The position numbers were made by a program, and so were the translations under genes. From contig CANFNE010000005.1 in NCBI GenBank assembly GCA_947448105.1, positions 1-29,740 of the forward strand: a stretch of DNA of 29,740 nt, written 5' to 3'. A model generated the notes under the pieces. That model was not told the origin of the DNA and did no database searches. It saw nothing but the letters and a program-made list of their open reading frames with translations. The number at the start of each line of letters is the position of its first letter. Position 1 is the stretch's first letter. Positions 24,126 to 29,740 of this stretch are shown piece by piece. This stretch comes from Burkholderiales bacterium (GTDB taxonomy: Bacteria; Pseudomonadota; Gammaproteobacteria; Burkholderiales; Burkholderiaceae_C).

Positions 24126-24872
24126 ATGCGCACAATGGTTTTGGTGTTTCTGGTTTGTTGCGGCCTGCAAGGGCCAGCACGCGCTGCGGAGGTCAGTGTG
24201 GCGGTCGCGTCCAACTTCAGCGCGGCCATGCAAAAGGTGGCCCAGGCCTTTGAAGAAGAGACCGGGCACAAAGCCTTGCTGTCCTTTGGCTCCACCGGCA
24301 ATTTGTACGCGCAGATCAGGAACGGTGCGCCCTACCAGGTGCTGCTGGCGGCGGACGACACGACACCGCGCAAACTGGAGTCTGAGGGTTGGACCGTGGC
24401 AGGTAGCCGTTTCACCTACGCCATCGGCACCCTGGTGCTGTGGAGCAAGCAGCCAGGCCTGGTAGACGACAAGGGCGATGTTTTGCGCAAGGGCAACTTT
24501 GAGCGCATTGCGATTGCCAACCCCAAGCTCGCGCCTTATGGCGCGGCCGCGATGGAGACACTCACGCAGATGGGCCTGCTGCAAGCCGTGCAGCCCAAGC
24601 TGGTGCAGGGCGAAAATATTGCGCAAACCTACCAGTTCATTGCCACCGAGAACGCACAACTGGGCTTGGTCGCGTTGTCCCAAGTGCTGGTGGAAGGCAA
24701 GTTATCGCAAGGCTCGGCCTGGGTGGTGCCTGCCCATTTCCATGCCCCCATTGCGCAAGACGCGGTGCTGCTGGCCAAGGGCCGGGACGCGCCCGCCGCG
24801 GCAGCGCTGATGCGCTTTTTGCGCAGCGAGCGGGCCCGCGCGCTGATTCGCACGTTTGGCTATGCCTGGTGA
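24126..24872 (+). CDS. modA: Molybdate ABC transporter substrate-binding protein
   Basis: A 248-residue periplasmic binding protein that captures molybdate (and tungstate). Seen: a signal peptide (MRTMVLVFLVCC core, cleavage near ARA|AE), then VSVAVASNFSAAM and SFGSTGNLYAQI, which carry the oxyanion-binding serines, and the later YQFIATENAQLGLVALSQV. ATG 24126 gives a clean signal peptide; the in-frame TTG at 24120 is less likely. First gene of modABC, with a candidate ModE operator just upstream and modE divergent. Confidence 0.96.
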   Translation: MRTMVLVFLVCCGLQGPARAAEVSVAVASNFSAAMQKVAQAFEEETGHKALLSFGSTGNLYAQIRNGAPYQVLLAADDTTPRKLESEGWTVAGSRFTYAIGTLVLWSKQPGLVDDKGDVLRKGNFERIAIANPKLAPYGAAAMETLTQMGLLQAVQPKLVQGENIAQTYQFIATENAQLGLVALSQVLVEGKLSQGSAWVVPAHFHAPIAQDAVLLAKGRDAPAAAALMRFLRSERARALIRTFGYAW

Positions 24873-24929
24873 ACCCGCCATGGCGTGGCTGACCGGACCC
24901 ATTGTCGGCCTTTTAGGTAAACCAATCCC

Positions 24930-25619
24930 ATGGACTTCCCCCTGAACCGCGAGGCCCTGGACGCCATTGGCCTGACGCTGGTACTGGCCAGCGCAACCAC
25001 GCTGATCTTGCTCGCGCTGGCCACGCCGCTGGCGTGGTGGCTGTCGCAGACGCAGTCCCGCTGGCGTGCACCGATCAGCGCGCTGGCCACGCTGCCGCTG
25101 GTGTTGCCGCCTTCAGTGCTGGGCTTTTATTTATTGGTGGCGATGGGTCCGCAGGGGCCACTGGGGCAAATGACCCAGGCCCTGGGCTGGGGCGTGTTGT
25201 CCTTCACCTTTGCCGGTCTGCTGATTGGCTCGGTGGTTTTTTCCCTGCCTTTTGCATTGCAACCGGTGCTGCATGCCTTTGAGTCCATGGGCCGGCGCCC
25301 GCTGGAGGTGGCCTACACGTTGCGCGCAAGCCCCCTCGACGCGTTTTTCTCGGTGGTGTTGCCACTGGCGCGGCCTGGTCTGGTGACGGCTGCCATTCTG
25401 AGTTTTTCCCACACCGTGGGAGAGTTTGGTGTCGTGCTCATGATTGGCGGCAATATTCCCGGCAAGACCCGCGTGGTCTCGACCCAGATTTACGGCCATG
25501 TGGAGGCCATGGAATACGCGCAGGCCCATTGGCTTGCCGGTGGCATGCTGGTGTTTTCGTTCGCGGTCTTGCTGGCCGTGTCGATGCTGCGCAAGCGCGC
25601 GGGGCGGTTGCTGCCATGA
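24930..25619 (+). CDS. modB: Molybdate ABC transporter permease
   Basis: A 229-residue inner membrane permease with five or six hydrophobic helices. Seen: the N-terminal LTLVLASATTLILLALATPLA segment, the GFYLL and PLGQ region, the EAA-type loop EVAYTLRASPLDAFFSVVLPLARPG that contacts ModC, followed by SHTVGEFGVVLMIGGNIPG, which is diagnostic of ModB. AGGTAA precedes ATG 24930. It is 57 bases after modA and overlaps modC by ATGA (25616-25619). Confidence 0.96.
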   Translation: MDFPLNREALDAIGLTLVLASATTLILLALATPLAWWLSQTQSRWRAPISALATLPLVLPPSVLGFYLLVAMGPQGPLGQMTQALGWGVLSFTFAGLLIGSVVFSLPFALQPVLHAFESMGRRPLEVAYTLRASPLDAFFSVVLPLARPGLVTAAILSFSHTVGEFGVVLMIGGNIPGKTRVVSTQIYGHVEAMEYAQAHWLAGGMLVFSFAVLLAVSMLRKRAGRLLP

Positions 25620-26704
25620 ACGACGCCCAAGGCCTGCGACTGCGCCTGCGTTTGGAGCGCCCGGACTTCGCGCTCGATGTCGATCTTGCGCTGCCCGACA
25701 CGGGCATTACCGTTTTGTTCGGACCCTCGGGTTCAGGCAAGACGAGTTTGTTGCGCTGCGTGGCAGGCCTGGAAAAGCCCGCCCAAGGCCTGGTGCGCGT
25801 GGGCCCGGAGCTTTGGCAGGATGACAGTTGCGGCGTGTTCAGGCCGCCCTGGCAACGCGACCTGGCTTACGTCTTTCAAGAAGCCAGCCTGTTTGAGCAC
25901 CTGGACGTGGGGCAGAACGTGGCCTATGGCCTCCAACGATCAGGCAAACCGGGCGCCGCCGCCGCGCTGGAGCGTGCCATCGCACTGCTGGGTATTGGCC
26001 ACCTGATGCACCGCAGCCCCAGCCGTCTTTCGGGCGGCGAGCGCCAGCGCGTGGCCATTGCCCGCGCACTGGCCACCCAGCCCCGCCTTGTGCTGCTGGA
26101 CGAACCCCTGGCCGCGCTTGACCTCGCGCGCCGCCACGAGATACTGCCCTGGCTGGAAAAAATGCGCGACGAATTGAGCATGCCCATGCTCTACATCACC
26201 CATTCGGCCGACGAACTTGCGCGGCTGGCCGACCAGGTGGTCATGCTCGAAGGCGGCTTGGTCAAGGCCTGTGGCCCGGCGCCAGAGGTGCTGGCGCGGG
26301 TAGACGATCCGGCTATTGTGGGCGACGAGGCGGGGGTCTTGCTCAAGGGCAGGGTGGTCGAGCGTGACGCGCGCTGGCATCTGGCCAAGGTCGCTTTTGA
26401 AGGCGGTGCGCTGTGGGTGCGTGACAGCGCCATGCTGTTAGGGCAGTCGGTTCGCTTGCGCGTGCTGGCCCGCGACCTGAGTCTGACGGTCCATGCAACG
26501 CAGGACACCAGCATCCAGAACCATCTTCACGGCCACATCGAGGCGATTGCGGACGATGTCCACCCCTCGCAGGCTTTGGTTCGCATCCGCTGCGGTGCGT
26601 CTGTTCTGGTGGCCCGTGTGACCCGACGCGCCCTGAGCAGCTTGAAGCTGGCGCAGGGCGCCGCGGTGTGGGCCCAAGTCAAGTCCGTGGCGGTGATCGG
26701 TTGA
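25616..26704 (+). CDS. modC: Molybdate ABC transporter ATP-binding protein
   Basis: A 362-residue ABC ATPase driving molybdate import. Seen: Walker A GPSGSGKT at 36-43, the Q loop VFQEASLFEH, signature LSGGERQR from 138, Walker B LVLLDEPLAALD near 157-168, H loop YITHS, and a C-terminal MOP/TOBE domain (IQNHLHGHIEAI through AQVKSVAVIG) typical of ModC, which can bind molybdate for feedback inhibition. The ATG overlaps the modB stop; longer in-frame starts to 25529 lie within modB. It is convergent with valS, 18 bases between stops. Confidence 0.96.
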   Translation: MNDAQGLRLRLRLERPDFALDVDLALPDTGITVLFGPSGSGKTSLLRCVAGLEKPAQGLVRVGPELWQDDSCGVFRPPWQRDLAYVFQEASLFEHLDVGQNVAYGLQRSGKPGAAAALERAIALLGIGHLMHRSPSRLSGGERQRVAIARALATQPRLVLLDEPLAALDLARRHEILPWLEKMRDELSMPMLYITHSADELARLADQVVMLEGGLVKACGPAPEVLARVDDPAIVGDEAGVLLKGRVVERDARWHLAKVAFEGGALWVRDSAMLLGQSVRLRVLARDLSLTVHATQDTSIQNHLHGHIEAIADDVHPSQALVRIRCGASVLVARVTRRALSSLKLAQGAAVWAQVKSVAVIG

Positions 26705-26722
26705 GCTCTGGCAGGCGTTTTG

Positions 26723-29686
26723 TCAACGCTCGCCCAGGCGCTGCAACTGTTCGCGCACTTTGGCCAGGGTGTCGCCAAATTCGGCCACGCGCTGGTGCGA
26801 CTGCGCAATCACTTCGGGCGGGGCTTTGGCCACAAAGGCTTCGTTGCCCAGCTTGGCCGTGGCCTTGGCGATTTCGCCTTCCAGGCGAGCGATTTCTTTG
26901 CCCAGGCGCAGTTTTTCAGCGGCCACATCAATTTCCATGAACAAGCACATGCGCGCCTCGCCCACCACGGCGACCGGGGCGGATTGCGCGGCGCTTTGCC
27001 AGGCGGCCCCGTCGTCAAACAGCTTGACCTCTGCCAGTTTGGCCAGCGCTTGCAACACCGGCGCGCTGCTGTTCCAGAAGTCGGCGTCGGCGGCGCTGCC
27101 CGCCAGCACATACAAGGGCAGGCGGGTGGAAGGCGGCACCTTCATCTCGCCGCGCAGATTGCGGCAGGCGTCCACCAGCAGTTTGAGGCGTGCCACATGG
27201 GCTTCGGCCACCGGGTCAATGCGCTCGGGCTGGCTTAAGGGATAGGCGGCAATGGCCACCGAGGGGCCAGCGCGGCCTGCCACGGGCGCCACTTTTTGCC
27301 ACAACTCTTCGGTAATGAAGGGAATGACCGGGTGCGCCAGACGCAAAATCGTCTCCAGGGTGCGGATCAGGGTGCGGCGGGTGGCGCGTTGTTGTGCCTC
27401 GGTGCCGGTGTTGATCTGCACTTTGGCGATTTCGAGGTACCAGTCGCAAAACTCGTTCCAGACAAAGTCATAAATCGTGTTGGCCACGTTGTCTAGGCGG
27501 TAGTCGGCAAAGCCCTTGGCCACGTCGGCTTCCACCCGTTGCAAGGCGGACGCAATCCAGCGGTCTGCTTGGCTAAACACCAAATAGCCGTGCATGGGGC
27601 CGGCGGCGGTGGCTGCGCCCGCCGCATCCAGGCCGGGGGCGGCGCATTCCGCCTTGGTGTGTTCGCGCAGGCCGCAGTCGTAGCCCTCGCAGTTCATCAG
27701 CACAAAGCGGGTGGCGTTCCAGAGCTTGTTGCAGAAGTTGCGGTAGCCCTCGCAGCGTTTGCTGTCAAAGTTGATGCTCCGCCCCAGACTGGCCAGCGCG
27801 GCGAAGGTAAAGCGCAGCGCGTCCGCGCCATAGGCGGGAATGCCGTCCGGGAACTCTTTTTGCGTGTTCTTGCGCACCTGGGGCGCGGTCTCGGGTTTGC
27901 GCAGGCCCTGGCTGCGTTTGTCCAGCAGGGGTTCGAGCGCAATGCCGTCGATCAAATCGACCGGGTCCAGCACATTGCCCTCGGACTTGCTCATTTTCTT
28001 GCCCTGCGCGTCACGCACCAGGCCGTGGATGTAGACGTGCTTGAAGGGCACCCGCCCAGTGAAGTGCGTGGTCATCATGATCATGCGGGCAACCCAGAAG
28101 AAGATGATGTCGTAGCCGGTGACCAGCACGCTGGATGGGAGGTAGAGGTCGTAATCCTGCGTCTTTTCAGGCCAGCCCATAGTGCTGAAGGGGACTAGGG
28201 CGCTGGAGTACCAGGTGTCGAGCACGTCTTCGTCGCGACGCAGGGTTTTGCCGGGGGCTTGGGCCTGGGCTTCGGCTTCGTTGCGCGCCACATAGACGCG
28301 GCCATCTTCGTCGTACCAGGCGGGAATCTGGTGGCCCCACCAGAGCTGGCGGCTGATGCACCAGTCTTGGATGTTGTTCATCCACTGGTTGTAGGTGTTG
28401 ACCCAGTTCTCGGGCACGAAAGTCACTTCGCCGGTCTGCACCGCGTCTATGGCTTTTTGGGCGATGGATTTGCCGGTAGGGTCTTGATCGGACACTTTGG
28501 TCATGGCCACAAACCATTGGTCGGTCAGCATCGGTTCCACCACCTGGCCGGTGCGCGCGCAGATGGGCAGCATCAGCTTGTGGGGTTTGACTTCGAGCAG
28601 CAGGCCGTCTTTTTCCAGGTCGGCCAGCAAGGCTTTGCGCGCCTCAAAACGGTCCATGCCCTGGTAGTGGACAGGGCCGTTGTGGTTGACCTTGGCGTCC
28701 AGGGTGAAGATGGTGATCAGGGGCAGGCCGTGGCGCTGGGCGCAGGCGTAGTCGTTGAAGTCGTGCGCGCCGGTGATCTTGACGCAGCCCGAGCCAAAGG
28801 CGCGGTCCACAAAGTCGTCGGCGATGATGGGGATCTTGCGGTTGCACAAGGGCAGGTCCACCATCTTGCCGAGCAGGTGGATGTAGCGTTCGTCCTCGGG
28901 GTGGATGGCCAGCGCGCCGTCGGCCATCATGGTCTCGGGCCGGGTGGTAGCAATCGTCATGCCTTTGCTCATGACGCCGTCAATCAGTTGCGGCCCGTCC
29001 GAGAAGGGGTACAGGATGTAGTGCATCTTGCCCTCGGACTCGGTGCTTTCCACTTCCAGGTCGCTCACCGCGCTTTGCAAAACCGGGTCCCAGTTGACCA
29101 AGCGCTTGCCGCGGTAAATCAGGCCTTGTTCATAGAGCTGCACAAAGGTTTCGGTCACCGTTTTGGACAGATTCTCGTCCATGGTGAAGTATTCGCGGCT
29201 CCAGTCCACGCTGTCGCCCATACGGCGCATTTGGCTGGTGATGGTGTTGCCGGATTGCTCTTTCCACTCCCAGACTTTGGACACAAAGTTTTTGCGTGCT
29301 TCGGCGGGCGTGGGCCCCATGTCGTGGCGGCTGATGCCCTGGGCCTGCAACTGGCGCTCCACCACGATTTGGGTGGCGATGCCGGCGTGGTCGGTGCCAG
29401 GAATCCATGCCGTGTTGGCGCCCGCCATGCGGTGGTAGCGCGTCAGGCTGTCCATGATGGTTTGGTTGAACGCGTGGCCCATGTGCAGGGTGCCGGTCAC
29501 ATTGGGCGGGGGCAGTTGGACAGAAAAGGCGGCAGCGTCTACCTTGGGCCCGCCCGTGCCCCGGAAGCCTGCCACGCCGTAGCCGCGCGCCTCCCATTCC
29601 GGGCCCCAGTGGGCTTCGAGCGCGGCGGGCTCGAAGGATTTCGCAAGCGATTGCAGCGCGGGCTGCTCGGGAGGGGTGTTGGACAT
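26723..29686 (-). CDS. valS: Valine-tRNA ligase
   Basis: A complete 987-residue class I aminoacyl-tRNA synthetase charging tRNA-Val. Seen: the HIGH-type motif HMGH at residues 68-71 (PPNVTGTLHMGHA), the CP1 editing domain in the middle (TTRPETMMADGALAIHP), KMSKS at 564-568, an anticodon-binding helical domain, and a C-terminal coiled coil of about 70 residues (AEKLRLGKEIARLEGEI), the ValS tRNA-binding arm. Length is close to E. coli ValS (951). ATG 29686 gives MSNTPPEQ; no strong ribosome binding site is seen upstream. An essential housekeeping gene, so the region right of modC is core chromosome. Confidence 0.98.
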   Translation of the reverse strand: MSNTPPEQPALQSLAKSFEPAALEAHWGPEWEARGYGVAGFRGTGGPKVDAAAFSVQLPPPNVTGTLHMGHAFNQTIMDSLTRYHRMAGANTAWIPGTDHAGIATQIVVERQLQAQGISRHDMGPTPAEARKNFVSKVWEWKEQSGNTITSQMRRMGDSVDWSREYFTMDENLSKTVTETFVQLYEQGLIYRGKRLVNWDPVLQSAVSDLEVESTESEGKMHYILYPFSDGPQLIDGVMSKGMTIATTRPETMMADGALAIHPEDERYIHLLGKMVDLPLCNRKIPIIADDFVDRAFGSGCVKITGAHDFNDYACAQRHGLPLITIFTLDAKVNHNGPVHYQGMDRFEARKALLADLEKDGLLLEVKPHKLMLPICARTGQVVEPMLTDQWFVAMTKVSDQDPTGKSIAQKAIDAVQTGEVTFVPENWVNTYNQWMNNIQDWCISRQLWWGHQIPAWYDEDGRVYVARNEAEAQAQAPGKTLRRDEDVLDTWYSSALVPFSTMGWPEKTQDYDLYLPSSVLVTGYDIIFFWVARMIMMTTHFTGRVPFKHVYIHGLVRDAQGKKMSKSEGNVLDPVDLIDGIALEPLLDKRSQGLRKPETAPQVRKNTQKEFPDGIPAYGADALRFTFAALASLGRSINFDSKRCEGYRNFCNKLWNATRFVLMNCEGYDCGLREHTKAECAAPGLDAAGAATAAGPMHGYLVFSQADRWIASALQRVEADVAKGFADYRLDNVANTIYDFVWNEFCDWYLEIAKVQINTGTEAQQRATRRTLIRTLETILRLAHPVIPFITEELWQKVAPVAGRAGPSVAIAAYPLSQPERIDPVAEAHVARLKLLVDACRNLRGEMKVPPSTRLPLYVLAGSAADADFWNSSAPVLQALAKLAEVKLFDDGAAWQSAAQSAPVAVVGEARMCLFMEIDVAAEKLRLGKEIARLEGEIAKATAKLGNEAFVAKAPPEVIAQSHQRVAEFGDTLAKVREQLQRLGER

Positions 29687-29740
29687 GAAATGGGGCGCGG
29701 TCGGCGGAGGTGGGGCCCTCGCAAGGAGAGCGGTACAAAA

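Noticed and set aside
1..29740. Mobile element, prophage, CRISPR, toxin-antitoxin or defence system
   Set aside because: No transposase, integrase, phage structural gene, repeat-spacer array, tRNA-linked attachment site or nuclease/antitoxin pair was found on either strand; composition looks uniform by eye.

Overview
The window is dense bacterial chromosome of high GC content with Burkholderiales character; a Comamonadaceae/Rhodoferax-like betaproteobacterium is my inference, based on gene content (TctA/TctB transporter, E. coli-type GshA, RluE-type pseudouridine synthase, ModE-ModABC) and protein flavour, not on a database search. I recognise 27 protein genes plus one short membrane-protein gene of at most 58 codons. 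I see no tRNA, rRNA, CRISPR array, insertion sequence or prophage, and no gene-free stretch longer than about 210 bases.

Left part (1-9 kb): the end of a spermidine-synthase-like gene overlaps a GspE/PulE-type ATPase gene, followed by tctB-tctA (tripartite tricarboxylate transporter, no tctC here). Next come ahpC and ahpF, the alkyl hydroperoxide reductase pair, with an OxyR-like site before ahpC and an intrinsic terminator between the two genes. A Nudix hydrolase (minus strand) then diverges from an SDR of the hydroxyacyl-CoA dehydrogenase type.

Middle part (9-22 kb): gshA (glutathione synthesis) and the circularly permuted GTPase gene ylqF/rbgA on the plus strand face a class III (glutathione-dependent formaldehyde) alcohol dehydrogenase gene and a small membrane-protein gene on the minus strand. 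Next is the most accessory-looking region. A plus-strand operon encodes a FadH-like dienoyl-CoA reductase with an unusual C-terminal NTF2/SnoaL-like extension, an SDR and a long-chain acyl-CoA synthetase. It converges on a minus-strand operon encoding a glutathione transferase, a Baeyer-Villiger-type flavin monooxygenase and an HSL-family esterase, whose monooxygenase and esterase genes overlap by ATGA. Together these look like a pathway that oxidises a ketone to an ester, hydrolyses it, and activates and processes the resulting acid as a CoA thioester. The set of families resembles the mycobacterial mymA cluster. A nitroreductase gene lies upstream of the GST gene behind its own terminator.

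Right part (22-29.7 kb): a small hypothetical gene and an rluE-like gene in the same frame, the latter lacking an ATG start, converge on modE with a shared TTAA. modE diverges from modA-modB-modC (molybdate import), with a perfect 8-bp inverted repeat in the shared promoter region as the likely ModE operator. The window closes with a complete valS on the minus strand, convergent with modC.
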